64,000 bases of DNA from Rhizobium sp. BT04 (GTDB taxonomy: Bacteria > Pseudomonadota > Alphaproteobacteria > Rhizobiales > Rhizobiaceae). Where the stretch lies: positions 124,001-188,000 of the forward strand of contig NZ_CP125647.1 in NCBI RefSeq assembly GCF_030053135.1, in the 5' to 3' direction. Below, piece by piece: positions 28,421 to 37,752 of the stretch. Made by a program: the position numbers and the translations under genes. A model generated the notes under the pieces. The model was given only the letters and a program-made list of their open reading frames with translations, did not search any database and was not told the DNA's origin. How positions within the stretch are numbered: position 1 is the first letter of the stretch; the number at the start of each line of letters is the position of its first letter.

Positions 28421-29421
28421 CGCGGATGCCTCAGCCGGGGATTGGCGATAATCGCGAGGATATCGGCCGTCATGTTGAGGAAGATGTAGACGGCCGCGAA
28501 GATCAGGCCGCAGGCCTGCACCACGGGCATGTCGCGCACGGTGACCGCATCGACCATATATTGCCCCATGCCGGGATAGACGAAGACCACCTCGACGACG
28601 ACGACGCCGACGACGAGATAGGCGAGGTTCAGCGCGACGACATTGATGATCGGCGCCAGCGCATTGGGGGCGGCGTGCTTGACGATCGCGCGGAAGGCGC
28701 TGAGGCCCTTCAGCTCTGCCGTCTCCATATAGGCCGACGACATGACGGAGAGGATCGCGGCGCGTGTCATGCGCATCATATGCGCGAGCACGACGAGCAC
28801 GAGGGTTGCCGTCGGCAGCGCGATCGCCTTCAACCGCTCGACGAAGCCCATGCTGTCATAGACCGTTGCCGGAAAGGTCGCCATGCCGAACTTCACCGCG
28901 AAGAACAGGATCAGCAGATAGCCGATGAAGAATTCCGGCAGTGAGATCGCCGCAAGCGAGATGATGTTGATGATCTTGTCCGGCAGGCGATTGCGGAAAT
29001 GCACCGAGAACATGCCGAGGCCGACGGCGAGCGGCACGGAGATGACAGCTGCGAAACCCGCCAGGAAAAGCGAATTGCCGAGACGTTTTCCGATCTGCTC
29101 GCTCACCGAATTCTTGCTGGCCCAGGAAGTGCCGAAATCCCCCTGGACGGCGTTGCCGAGCCACTCGACATAGCGCGTCGTCACCGGGCGGTTCAGCCCG
29201 AGATCCTGACGGATATTGGCAACGGCCTGCGGCGTCGCCGACTGGCCGAGATAGGTGGTGGCAAAATCGCCGGGCAGGGCTTCCAGGCCGCCGAAGATCA
29301 GGATGGAAACGGCAAAAAGCAGGACGAGGCTGAGCACGAACCGCTCGAGGATAAGGGCCAGCAGCGGAAAACGCTGCCGGAACCGGAGGCCGGGCAAGAT
29401 GCCTGGGGCAGGATTGGTCAT
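28417..29421 (-). CDS. ABC transporter permease, DppB type
   Basis: A 334-residue inner-membrane protein with the DppB N-terminal pattern (LILERFVLSLVLLFAVSILIFGGLEALPGDFA) and the EAA-like loop METAELKGLSAFRAIVKHAAPNALAPIINV. It is paired with the DppC-like permease. A 10-bp hairpin lies between it and the upstream binding-protein gene. Confidence 0.9.
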   Translation of the reverse strand: MTNPAPGILPGLRFRQRFPLLALILERFVLSLVLLFAVSILIFGGLEALPGDFATTYLGQSATPQAVANIRQDLGLNRPVTTRYVEWLGNAVQGDFGTSWASKNSVSEQIGKRLGNSLFLAGFAAVISVPLAVGLGMFSVHFRNRLPDKIINIISLAAISLPEFFIGYLLILFFAVKFGMATFPATVYDSMGFVERLKAIALPTATLVLVVLAHMMRMTRAAILSVMSSAYMETAELKGLSAFRAIVKHAAPNALAPIINVVALNLAYLVVGVVVVEVVFVYPGMGQYMVDAVTVRDMPVVQACGLIFAAVYIFLNMTADILAIIANPRLRHPR

Positions 29422-29450
29422 GGCGAGGACCTCGCGCTAAAACGGCGGGA

Positions 29451-29476
29451 GGACCGCGGGTTTCGTCCCACGGTCC
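29451..29476 (-). repeat. Hairpin between binding-protein and permease genes
   Basis: On the transcript: GGACCGTGGG, ACGAAA, CCCGCGGTCC, a 10-bp stem with one G-U pair. It is typical of structures that protect the binding-protein message or reduce read-through into the permeases. Confidence 0.55.
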
Positions 29477-29518
29477 CGGCTTCGTTGGAGATCGGAGGGG
29501 CAAACGCCCCTTTTACCC

Positions 29519-31108
29519 TCAGGCGTCCAGCCAGACGCGGGTTGCGACGTAGCCGTTCGACATGTCGTTGCCGATGTCGTGGACATAACCCTTCACCTGT
29601 TTGGTGGAGGCGTTCACGAAATCGTTGAACATCGGCAGGATCACGCCGCCCTCGTCGCGCACCATCATCGCCATGGCGCGGTACAGCTCCTTGCGTTTGG
29701 CTTCATCAAGCTCGGAACGGGCCTGCAGCAGCAGCTTGTCGAAGTCGGGGCGCTTGAACTTGGTGTCGTTCCAGTCCGCCGTCGAGAGATAGGCAGTGGA
29801 ATACATCTGGTCCTGCGTCGGACGGCCACCCCAATAGGAGGTCGAGAAGGGCTGGACGTTCCAGACGTTGGTCCAGTAGCCGTCGCCCGGTTCGCGCTTG
29901 ACCTCGATCTCGATGCCGGCCTTCTTGCAGCTTTCCTGATAGAGGACAGCCGCATCGACACCGCCGGGAAAGGCGACTTCCGAAGTGCGCAGGAGGACCG
30001 AGCCGCTATGGCCTGACTTCTTGTAGTGGAAAGCAGCCTTGTCGGGATCGTAAACGCGCTGCTCGATGCCCTCGGGAAACAGCGCATAGGTGCTGTTGAT
30101 CGGGAAATCGTTGCCGACCTTGCCGTAGCCGCCGAGGATCTTCTGCACCATGGTCTCACGGTCCATGGCGTATTTGAGGGCCAGGCGCAGATCGTTGTTG
30201 TCGAACGGCGCCTTGTCGCAATGCATGATGAAGACGTAGTGGCCGCGGCCGGCGGTCGAGAGGATCTCGACATTGGGTGCGCGTTTCAGCATGTTGACGG
30301 TCTTCGGGTCGACGCGGTTGATATAGTGCACCTGGCCTGATGAGAGGGCCGCGATGCGGGCCGTGGCGTCGTTCATGCCGATGATCTCGATCGAATCGAC
30401 ATAACCCCGGTCGGTTCGCCAGTCGTCCTTGTTCTTCTCGAAGGTGGCGCGCACGCCCGGCTCGAAGCTCGTCATCTTGTAGGGGCCGGTGCCGATCGAG
30501 GCGAGGGGATCGTCGACGCCGCCATTCGGCTGGATGACCAGATGGTAGTCGGACAGCAGCAGCGGCATGTCGGCATTGCCTTCGCTGAGTGTCAGCACGA
30601 GATTGCCGCCATCGGCCTTGATTTCCTTGATCGAGCCGAGAACGCCGAGCGCGCCGGATTCCGACTTTGCGTCGGTATGGCGCTTCAACGTCGCAACGAC
30701 GTCGTCGATCGTCATCTCTTTGCCGTTGTGGAACTTGACGCCCTTGCGGATCTTGAAGGTCCAGGTGGCCGCGTCCTTCGACGGCTCCCAGGATTCGGCC
30801 AGCGACGGGACGGCGGCACCCGTCAGCGGATCGGATTCGACCAGCATGTCGCCCCAGCAGCGGCCGATGCAGAACATGACTTGCGACAGGAACTTTGCCG
30901 GATCCTTGGAATCGGTGGCTGCACCGCCTTCGAGGCCGAGCTTCAGGTGGCCGCCGCGTTTTGGTTCGGCAGCTTCAGCGCTTTCGGTGAAGAGCTTGTC
31001 GGCGACGGCAAGTGTGATGCCCGCCGCCATGGCGCGTCCCATGAATTCGCGGCGGCTGAGCCCGCCGGCGGTGACGCGGCTTGTCAGATATTTCGTGTAG
31101 TCGTTCAT
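29519..31108 (-). CDS. ABC transporter substrate-binding protein, family 5 (oligopeptide type)
   Basis: A 529-residue periplasmic protein with a Tat signal (twin Arg in LSRREFMGRAMAAGITLAVA, residues about 17-36). The family-5 core includes AESWEPSKDAATWTFKIRKGVKFHNGK and SIGTGPYKMTSFEPG. Family 5 proteins bind peptides and also many non-peptides. Its place after carnitine catabolic genes suggests a quaternary ammonium or acyl-carnitine ligand. The upstream gap of 118 bases holds a small CCCGCA / TGCGGG hairpin (31186-31200). Confidence 0.9.
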   Translation of the reverse strand: MNDYTKYLTSRVTAGGLSRREFMGRAMAAGITLAVADKLFTESAEAAEPKRGGHLKLGLEGGAATDSKDPAKFLSQVMFCIGRCWGDMLVESDPLTGAAVPSLAESWEPSKDAATWTFKIRKGVKFHNGKEMTIDDVVATLKRHTDAKSESGALGVLGSIKEIKADGGNLVLTLSEGNADMPLLLSDYHLVIQPNGGVDDPLASIGTGPYKMTSFEPGVRATFEKNKDDWRTDRGYVDSIEIIGMNDATARIAALSSGQVHYINRVDPKTVNMLKRAPNVEILSTAGRGHYVFIMHCDKAPFDNNDLRLALKYAMDRETMVQKILGGYGKVGNDFPINSTYALFPEGIEQRVYDPDKAAFHYKKSGHSGSVLLRTSEVAFPGGVDAAVLYQESCKKAGIEIEVKREPGDGYWTNVWNVQPFSTSYWGGRPTQDQMYSTAYLSTADWNDTKFKRPDFDKLLLQARSELDEAKRKELYRAMAMMVRDEGGVILPMFNDFVNASTKQVKGYVHDIGNDMSNGYVATRVWLDA

Positions 31109-31226
31109 TCCCCAGTTCCTTCTTTATGGTGCGTTGACAGAACTTCCGGGCGGGTTCGCAGGCGGTTTCCTCTCCACCTCCGGTGCCCGCATCATGCGGG
31201 AAAATGCTGCGGTTGCAGCCGCCTCC

Positions 31227-32009
31227 TTATTCTCCTTTCCAAATGGGGCTTCGCTTCTCGGCGAAAGCCCGCGCGCCTTCCAATTGGTCTTCGCTCGAAT
31301 AGAGCCTGTCGACGGTCGCAAACTGCCGTTTGGTGATCTTGTTCATGGCAGTCTGAAACGTCGAACCCTCCGCTTCGCGGACGATTTCCTTGATGGCCGC
31401 ATAAACGAGCGGCGGCCCGCTTTCGAGCAGGCGGGCAAGCTCCCAGGCTCTCTCCATCAGCCGCGTGGCCGGCAGGACCTCGTTGACGAAACCCCAGCGA
31501 TGCGCTTCGTGAACGTCGAGCCAGCGTCCCGTCAAAAGCATGTCCATGGCGATGTGGTAGGGGATGCGTTTCGGCAGCTTGATCGAGGCCGCATCGGCAA
31601 CCGTGCCGGAGCGGATTTCCGGCAGGGCGAAGGTCGCATGCTCGGCGGCGATGATCAGGTCTGATGAAAGCGCGATCTCCAGTCCGCCGCCGCAACAGAT
31701 GCCGTTGACCGCACAAATGACCGGCTTGTTGAGATCGCGCAGCTCCTGCAGCCCGCCGAAGCCGCCGACGCCATAATCGCCGTCGACCGCATCGCCTGAT
31801 GCTGCCGCCTTAAGGTCCCATCCGGCGCAAAAGAATTTCTCGCCCGCGCCCGACACGATCGCGACACGCAGTTCAGGATCGTCACGGAAGTCACGGAAGA
31901 TCAATCCCATGGCACGGCTGGTCGCAAGGTCGATGGCATTCGCCTTCGGCCGGTCGATGACGACTTCCAGCACTCCGCCGTCCTGTCGTGCGCGAATGGG
32001 ATCGTTCAA
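31227..32009 (-). CDS. Enoyl-CoA hydratase/isomerase, CaiD-like
   Basis: A 260-residue crotonase-fold enzyme. Oxyanion-hole segments are DLKAAASGDAVDG and VNGICCGGGLEIALSSDLIIAAEHATFALPEIRSG. In E. coli the closest functional class, CaiD, hydrates crotonobetainyl-CoA to carnitinyl-CoA. Here it follows a CoA ligase and an acyl-CoA dehydrogenase gene and precedes the transporter, which fits conversion of crotonobetainyl-CoA to L-carnitinyl-CoA. The caiD role is inferred, so no symbol is given. Confidence 0.85.
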   Translation of the reverse strand: MNDPIRARQDGGVLEVVIDRPKANAIDLATSRAMGLIFRDFRDDPELRVAIVSGAGEKFFCAGWDLKAAASGDAVDGDYGVGGFGGLQELRDLNKPVICAVNGICCGGGLEIALSSDLIIAAEHATFALPEIRSGTVADAASIKLPKRIPYHIAMDMLLTGRWLDVHEAHRWGFVNEVLPATRLMERAWELARLLESGPPLVYAAIKEIVREAEGSTFQTAMNKITKRQFATVDRLYSSEDQLEGARAFAEKRSPIWKGE

Positions 32010-32015
32010 CCTATG

Positions 32016-34070
32016 CTACCTCCTCCGCCGTATGAGAGCATCGGCTGCGGCAACACCGCGCCCCTCGGGAAGAACCATCAACGGATTAATGTCCAGTTCC
32101 TCCAGGCATGCCGCGTTCATTACGACATAATCCGCCGCTGCTGCGATAGCGGCGACCGCGGCGTCGAGATCGCCTTTCGGCGCTCCGCGATAGCCATAGA
32201 TCAATTTTGTTAGTCTGAGGCGAGAAATCGCCGCATGAATCTCGGTTTTCTTCGCCGGAAGCGGCAAGATGACGGAGTCCTCGAGCAATTCGACGAAGAT
32301 TCCGCCCGCTCCAACGGTGAGCGACAATCCGAAGACAGGGTCGCGGGTGGCGCCGACAATGAGCTCGGCGACCGGCGGATCGATCATCTTCTCGACGAGG
32401 TATCCGGCATTCGACGGCATTTTCGCCGCCGCGTTCGAAACAGCCTGACTATCCCTGAGGTTGAGCGCGACGGCGCCGGCCTCGGTCTTATGGGCAATGC
32501 CGAGAGCCTTCAGCACGACGGGGAAACCGAGCCGTTCGGCCTGCTCGGCCGCTTCACGGGGAGAAAAAGCCTGCAGCCCCCAGGGAACAGGGAGGCCGCA
32601 GGCAGCAAGTTCCGTCTTCGCATCGGCTTCCGTCAGCGTCTCGATTTCGCCGTCCATGGACGGCACGTCGAGCAGCGGCAGGGGAGGCGAGCGATCCCAG
32701 ACCTTGCCAATACCGGCAGCGACTTCCGCCGCAATGATGGCTTCGTCGATGCCCGAGAAGGCGACGATGCCATTCGCCATCAGCCGATCGGCGATCGGTT
32801 CCGGCATATTCTCGGGAAGGGTCGCCAGAAGGCCGGCCAGCGCACCGGTGGCAGTGGCGGCGGCGATAACCGCGTCCGCCGTCGTCGCCCATTCGGCCGC
32901 ATCACAGCGATCACCGCGCGGAAAATCGAGGACGACGAGATTGAGGGCATAGCCGCCTTCGAACATGGCGCTGAAGGCTTCGGTCTGGCGGGCGAGATCG
33001 CCCCAGACGAAGGTGTGGTAATCGAGCGGATTGGAAAGCGTCACCATCTCGCCGAGGACCCGCCGCAGACGCGGCAATTGTCGCGGCTGCAGCGCAGGGA
33101 ATTCGACATTGCGGCCGACGGCGGCATCCGCCATCAGCGAGGCCTCGCCACCCGAGCAGCTCATGGACGAGATCGAATGCCCCGGGAGGGGGCCGGCGAC
33201 ATGCAGCAGCTTCAGGGTTTCCAGCAATGCCGGCAGGCTTTGGACACGGCCGATGCCGAGCCGGGCAAGCACAGCATCGGCCACCGCATCGCTGCCGGCG
33301 AGAGAGGCGGTGTGCGACACCGCCGCATGTCTTGCCTGCTCTGATCTGCCGACCTTCAGCACGACGACCGGCTTCTTGGACCGGCGAGCAATGGCAGCCA
33401 GGCGTTCGAGGCTGGAGAGCTCGCCGAAACCTTCGACATGCAGGCCGACCGCCGTGACACGCGGATCGTCGATCAATGCGGAGGCGATATCGGCAAGCGA
33501 TGTCTGAGCCTGGTTGCCTGCCGTGACCATATAGGCGATCGGCAGCCCGCGTGTCTGCATGGTCAGGTTGATGGCGATATTGGAGGACTGCGTGAGGATC
33601 GCGACGCCGCATTTGCTGCGCTTCATGCCGTGCTGGTCGGGCCAGAGCAGCGCACCGTCGAGACCGTTGATCAGCCCATAACAATTGGGACCGAGGATCG
33701 GCATATCGCCGGCCGCCGTCAGCAGCGCCTGCTGCAGCTCGGCACCGTCCTCGAGTTCACCCGTCGCCTCGCTGAAGCCCGACGCATAACAGACCGCGCC
33801 GCCGGCGCCGGCCTGCGAAAGGCTGCGGACGATCTCGACGGTGAGCGTCCTGTTGACGCCGACGAAGGCGGCGTCCGGTGCCGAAGGCAGATCGGAGACC
33901 GAGCGATAACAGGGCCGTCCGAGCACCTCGTCGAGGTGGGGATGGACAGGCCAGATCTTTCCGGCAAAATCCATGCGGTCGCATTGCTCGATCACCCGGC
34001 GCGCCTCGCGGCCGCCGAAGACGGCGATCGTTTGCGGTCTGAGCAGGCGGTCGAGCACGCGAGATGTCAT
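32016..34070 (-). CDS. Acyl-CoA synthetase, NDP-forming (acetate-CoA ligase type)
   Basis: A 684-residue fused ligase. It has an N-terminal CoA-binding Rossmann domain (PQTIAVFGGREARRVIEQ), two succinyl-CoA-ligase-like domains (ILGPNCYGLINGLDGALLWP; VAHRLS-type phospho-His region near VSHTASLAGSDA), and a C-terminal ATP-grasp domain (about 470-684, LGFPVVLKALGIAHKTEAGAVALNL). It would activate a carboxylate such as gamma-butyrobetaine or carnitine with CoA. E. coli CaiC does this with an AMP-forming enzyme, so an ADP-forming ligase here is a notable substitution. The start is ATG 34070, four bases after the acyl-CoA dehydrogenase stop. Confidence 0.87.
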   Translation of the reverse strand: MTSRVLDRLLRPQTIAVFGGREARRVIEQCDRMDFAGKIWPVHPHLDEVLGRPCYRSVSDLPSAPDAAFVGVNRTLTVEIVRSLSQAGAGGAVCYASGFSEATGELEDGAELQQALLTAAGDMPILGPNCYGLINGLDGALLWPDQHGMKRSKCGVAILTQSSNIAINLTMQTRGLPIAYMVTAGNQAQTSLADIASALIDDPRVTAVGLHVEGFGELSSLERLAAIARRSKKPVVVLKVGRSEQARHAAVSHTASLAGSDAVADAVLARLGIGRVQSLPALLETLKLLHVAGPLPGHSISSMSCSGGEASLMADAAVGRNVEFPALQPRQLPRLRRVLGEMVTLSNPLDYHTFVWGDLARQTEAFSAMFEGGYALNLVVLDFPRGDRCDAAEWATTADAVIAAATATGALAGLLATLPENMPEPIADRLMANGIVAFSGIDEAIIAAEVAAGIGKVWDRSPPLPLLDVPSMDGEIETLTEADAKTELAACGLPVPWGLQAFSPREAAEQAERLGFPVVLKALGIAHKTEAGAVALNLRDSQAVSNAAAKMPSNAGYLVEKMIDPPVAELIVGATRDPVFGLSLTVGAGGIFVELLEDSVILPLPAKKTEIHAAISRLRLTKLIYGYRGAPKGDLDAAVAAIAAAADYVVMNAACLEELDINPLMVLPEGRGVAAADALIRRRR

Positions 34071-34074
34071 CGGC

Positions 34075-35235
34075 TCACGCTCCCAGTGGTCTGAGCAGGT
34101 CGCGGCTGATGATATGCCGCTGGATTTCGGAAGTGCCGTCCCAGATGCGCTCGACACGCGCATCGCGCCAGAAGCGGGCGAGCGGCAGGTCGTCCATCAG
34201 TCCCATGCCGCCGAAGATCTGGATCGCCTCGTCGGTGACGCGGCCGAGCATTTCGGAGGCATAGAGCTTGGCCGAGGCGATCTGCCGGTCCGCGGGCAGG
34301 CCGGCATCGAGCCGCCAGGCGGCTGACAGCGTCAGCCAGTCGGCCGCGTCGATCTCGGTGATCATGTCGGCAAGCTTGAACGATACGCCCTGATTGGCGC
34401 CGATCGGCTTGCCGAATTGCTTGCGCTCGGCGGCATAGGGCAGGGCCAGATCGAAGACGCGCCGCGCCCGGCCGACGCAGGTGGCGGCAACCGTCAGCCG
34501 TGTGCCGTATAGCCATTGGTTGGCGATATCGAAGCCGCGATGCACCTCGCCCAGCACTTGGGCTTCGGGGATGCGGCAATCCTCGAAGCTCAGCGTGCAG
34601 TTGTGGTAGCCGCGATGCGAAACGGAATCGTAGCCTTTGAGGACTTCGAAGCCCGGCGTGCCACGATCCACGAGGAAGGCGGTGATCTTCTTCTTGATGC
34701 CTTTCGGCGTTTCCTCCTCGCCGGTCGCGGCAAAGACGATGACGAAATCGGCGACATCGGCATGCGAAATAAAGTGTTTCGTGCCGTTCAGGATGAAGTC
34801 GCCGCCGTCGCGGCGGGCTGAGCATTTCATGCCGCGCATATCGGAACCGGCGTCCGGCTCGGTTATCGCGAGCGCATCGATCTTCTCGCCGCGCACCGCA
34901 GGCAGGAGATAGCGTTCGCGCTGCTCGCCTTCGCAGGCCATGAGAATGCCGGAGGGCCGGCCGAAGAAAACCGTCAGGCCCATGGAGCCGCGCCCGAGCT
35001 CCCGCTCGACCAGCGTGAAGGTGACATGGTCGAGGCCGGCGCCGCCGACCTCTTCCGGAAAATTGCAGGCGTAGAAGCCGAGATCGATGCATTTACGCCG
35101 GATTTCGGCTCCGAGCTCCGGCGGAACGATACCGGTACGCTCGACCTCGTTCTCATGCGGATAGATCTCCGCTTCCACGAAGGCGCGGACCGTGTTGACG
35201 ATCATTTCCTGTTCTTCGCTGAGGCCGAAATCCAT
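34075..35235 (-). CDS. Acyl-CoA dehydrogenase, candidate gamma-butyrobetainyl-CoA dehydrogenase
   Basis: A 386-residue flavoprotein of the acyl-CoA dehydrogenase family. It has the N-terminal helical domain (MDFGLSEEQEMIVNTVRAFVEAEIYPHE), the FAD segment ITEPDAGSDMRGMKC and the C-terminal segment EAIQIFGGMGLMDDLPLARFWRDARVERIWDGTSEIQRHII. In context it could form crotonobetainyl-CoA from gamma-butyrobetainyl-CoA, the substrate of the CaiD-like hydratase. ATG 35235 has AGGAGG six bases upstream. It lies 10 bases after cdhAB. Confidence 0.88.
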   Translation of the reverse strand: MDFGLSEEQEMIVNTVRAFVEAEIYPHENEVERTGIVPPELGAEIRRKCIDLGFYACNFPEEVGGAGLDHVTFTLVERELGRGSMGLTVFFGRPSGILMACEGEQRERYLLPAVRGEKIDALAITEPDAGSDMRGMKCSARRDGGDFILNGTKHFISHADVADFVIVFAATGEEETPKGIKKKITAFLVDRGTPGFEVLKGYDSVSHRGYHNCTLSFEDCRIPEAQVLGEVHRGFDIANQWLYGTRLTVAATCVGRARRVFDLALPYAAERKQFGKPIGANQGVSFKLADMITEIDAADWLTLSAAWRLDAGLPADRQIASAKLYASEMLGRVTDEAIQIFGGMGLMDDLPLARFWRDARVERIWDGTSEIQRHIISRDLLRPLGA

Positions 35236-35245
35236 GCCGATCCTC

Positions 35246-36736
35246 CTACCGTCTCTCACCGACGTGACGGCCGACGCCTTCAGGCGCTGCCAACTCCGCA
35301 TGGGCTCTGGCGATCGCCTTCGCCTTGTCGAGGACGCCAGCCGGCGCCGGCGCGGCTTTGCCCGCCTTGCTGTCGACATGCAGCAACATATGCTCGGCGG
35401 TGGCAAGAGCCTCGCCGGTCGCCGTATCGTGAAGCGTATGGAAGACATGCAGCCGCTTTTCGTCGACGGACAGGATCTGGCAGGTCGAATGGATCGCCTG
35501 GCCGAGCTTCGCCTCGCCGAGATGGCGGATATGGGTTTCCACCGTATAGTAGCTCTGCCCCGCCTCGACATAGGCGAAATCGACGCCGATGAGGCGCAGC
35601 AGCGCATCCGATGTATCGCCGAAAACCTGCAGGTAGCGGTGCTCGGTCATATGGCCGTTGTAGTCGACCCAGGCAGGGCTGACCTTCGTCTCGACGAGCC
35701 TCAGCGGCTTCGACGGATCGAAAGACGCGGTCGTCCCGCCGCCTGCTGCCCAGAGCGATTGCTCGAAATCCTTCAAGAGCTTGCCGGCGCCCCAGCCCTT
35801 GCCGCCATCGCCGCCCTTGAGGGCTTGCAGGATGCCGACCAGGTTTTCGTCGCGGATGCGTTCGAGTTCACGGATCGAAAGACCGGCCGCCTGCTCGTCG
35901 GATTGCTGGCCAATCTTTTCGATCAGCGCGTCGTCGAGATCGACGACATCGGTGAGCTTGGTCCAGGGCCAGGCAAGGCAGGGGCCGAACTGGGCGAGGA
36001 AGTGGCGCATCCCAGCCTCGCCGCCGGCGATGCGATAGGTCTGGAACAGGCCCATCTGCGCCCAGCGCAGGCCGAAAGAGTAGCGGATGACATCATCGAG
36101 CGTCTCGACGGTGCAGATATCGTCGTGGATCAGCCACAGGGCCTCGCGCCAGAGTGCTTCGAGCAGCCGGTCGCCGACGAAGGCCTCGATCTCCTTGGCG
36201 ATATGGACGCCCTTCATGCCGATCGGCGCCAGTCTTTCCATCGCCGCCTTGATGGTCGCGGCCGAGGTCTTCTCACCACCGACGATTTCGACCAGCGGCA
36301 AGAGATAGACGGGATTATAGGGATGGGCGACGAAGAGGCGCTCGGGATGCTTCATGTCGCGTTGCAAATCGGTCGGCAGCAGGCCTGAGGTGGAAGAGCC
36401 GATCAGCGCATCCGGCCGCGCCGCGGCATCGATTTGCGTTAGCACACCACGCTTGAGATCGAGCCTTTCCGGCACGCTTTCCTGAATCCAGTCGGCGCCG
36501 GCGACAGCTTCCTCCAGCGTCTTGCAGAAGGTGAGCCTGCCGCGCGGCGGCAGGGGTGCACCGGTCAGCATGGCATAGGCCTTTTCGGCATTGGCGATCA
36601 CTTCGCCGACGATGCGGCCCGCCTCCGGATGCGGGTCGAACACATCAACGTCGATGCCGGCCAGCAGAAAACGCGCGATCCATCCGCCGCCGATGACGCC
36701 GCCGCCGATACAAGCTGCCTTGTTGATCCCTGTCAT
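35246..36736 (-). CDS. cdhAB: L-carnitine dehydrogenase fused to betainyl-CoA thioesterase
   Basis: A 496-residue fusion. Residues 1-325 form a 3-hydroxyacyl-CoA-dehydrogenase-like carnitine dehydrogenase (NAD motif IGGGVIGGGW at 10-19; AHPYNPVYLLPLVEIVGG). Residues 345-470 are a 4HBT hotdog thioesterase with Asp358, Asn360 and His362 in VDYNGHM. Carnitine dehydrogenase makes 3-dehydrocarnitine. The thioesterase domain matches CdhB, which releases glycine betaine from betainyl-CoA. The partner cleavage enzyme CdhC is encoded seven bases upstream. Fusion of the two is known in rhizobia. Confidence 0.92.
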   Translation of the reverse strand: MTGINKAACIGGGVIGGGWIARFLLAGIDVDVFDPHPEAGRIVGEVIANAEKAYAMLTGAPLPPRGRLTFCKTLEEAVAGADWIQESVPERLDLKRGVLTQIDAAARPDALIGSSTSGLLPTDLQRDMKHPERLFVAHPYNPVYLLPLVEIVGGEKTSAATIKAAMERLAPIGMKGVHIAKEIEAFVGDRLLEALWREALWLIHDDICTVETLDDVIRYSFGLRWAQMGLFQTYRIAGGEAGMRHFLAQFGPCLAWPWTKLTDVVDLDDALIEKIGQQSDEQAAGLSIRELERIRDENLVGILQALKGGDGGKGWGAGKLLKDFEQSLWAAGGGTTASFDPSKPLRLVETKVSPAWVDYNGHMTEHRYLQVFGDTSDALLRLIGVDFAYVEAGQSYYTVETHIRHLGEAKLGQAIHSTCQILSVDEKRLHVFHTLHDTATGEALATAEHMLLHVDSKAGKAAPAPAGVLDKAKAIARAHAELAAPEGVGRHVGERR

Positions 36737-36743
36737 GCCGTCC

Positions 36744-37646
36744 TCAGCGCTTCGTCAGTTTAAGTTTCTTGCGGACGTCTTCCGGGCCGATGATCCGGGC
36801 GCCCATGCCTTCGACCACCTGCACGGCCTTTTCGACGAGCTGCGCATTGGTGGCGACCTGGCCCTTGCCGACGAAGAGATTGTCCTCCAGGCCGACGCGC
36901 ACGTTGCCGCCGGCCAGAACCGCCGCTGCCGGATAGGCCATGGCGTTGCGGCCGATCGAAAAGGCCGAGAAGGTCCAGCTTTTCGGTACGTTGTTGACCA
37001 TCGCCATGAAGGTGTTGAGATCATCGGGCGCGCCCCACGGAATGCCCATGCAGAGCTGGATCAGCACCGGATCTTCGATCAGGCCTTCCTCGGCAAGCTG
37101 CTTGGCGAACCAGAGGTGGCCGGTGTCGAAGGCCTCGATCTCCGGCCGCACGCCGAGATCGGTCATCTTCTTCGCCATGGCCCGCAGCATCGCCGGCGTG
37201 TTGGTCATGACATAGTCGCCGAGATTGAAATTCATCGTGCCGCAGTCGAGCGTGCAGATTTCGGGCAGGCATTCGGCGACATGGCTGACGCGCTCGGTGG
37301 CGCCCGCCATGTCAGTGCCCTTCGGATTGAGGGGAAGGGGGCTTTCGACATCGCCGAAGATCAGATCCCCGCCCATGCCGGCGGTGAGATTGAGGACGAC
37401 GTCGACATCCGCCGAGCGGATGCGGTCGGTGACCTCCTTGTAGAGATCGTTGCGGCGGCTGGCGGCCCCCGTTTCCGGATCGCGGACATGGCAGTGAACA
37501 ACAGCCGCCCCAGCCTTGGCGGCGTCGATCGCGGAATCCGCGATCTGCTTGGGAGTGATGGGAACGTGGCTGGATCTGGAAACCGTATCGCCGGCGCCGG
37601 TGACGGCACAGGTAATGAAGACATCGCGGTTCATCGCAAGAGGCAT
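36744..37646 (-). CDS. cdhC: 3-dehydrocarnitine:acetyl-CoA trimethylamine transferase (BKACE family)
   Basis: A 300-residue beta-keto acid cleavage enzyme (former DUF849). The zinc-binding HCH of VVHCHVRDPETG is at 51-53, and other family segments are LNLTAGMGGD, LDCGTMNF and VRVGLEDNLFVGKGQ. CdhC cleaves 3-dehydrocarnitine with acetyl-CoA to acetoacetate and betainyl-CoA, which the adjacent CdhB domain hydrolyses to glycine betaine. It is first gene of the long leftward operon, with the GlxA-type regulator divergent. Confidence 0.92.
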   Translation of the reverse strand: MPLAMNRDVFITCAVTGAGDTVSRSSHVPITPKQIADSAIDAAKAGAAVVHCHVRDPETGAASRRNDLYKEVTDRIRSADVDVVLNLTAGMGGDLIFGDVESPLPLNPKGTDMAGATERVSHVAECLPEICTLDCGTMNFNLGDYVMTNTPAMLRAMAKKMTDLGVRPEIEAFDTGHLWFAKQLAEEGLIEDPVLIQLCMGIPWGAPDDLNTFMAMVNNVPKSWTFSAFSIGRNAMAYPAAAVLAGGNVRVGLEDNLFVGKGQVATNAQLVEKAVQVVEGMGARIIGPEDVRKKLKLTKR

Positions 37647-37700
37647 GTTTTTGTTCTCCCCGTCTTGACCGCATTACGCGACAGGCCGGGCAGCGATGCT

Positions 37701-37718
37701 TTGCATTTTCAGATGCAA
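37701..37718. promoter_or_regulatory. Inverted repeat in the cdhC / regulator divergent promoter
   Basis: TTGCAT, TTTCAG, ATGCAA: perfect 6-bp arms in the 106-base gap between the divergent cdhC and the AraC-family regulator gene. It is a plausible binding site of that regulator. Confidence 0.5.
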
Positions 37719-37752
37719 TTGATACATTATCGGAATTCTTGGGGAGATAACC

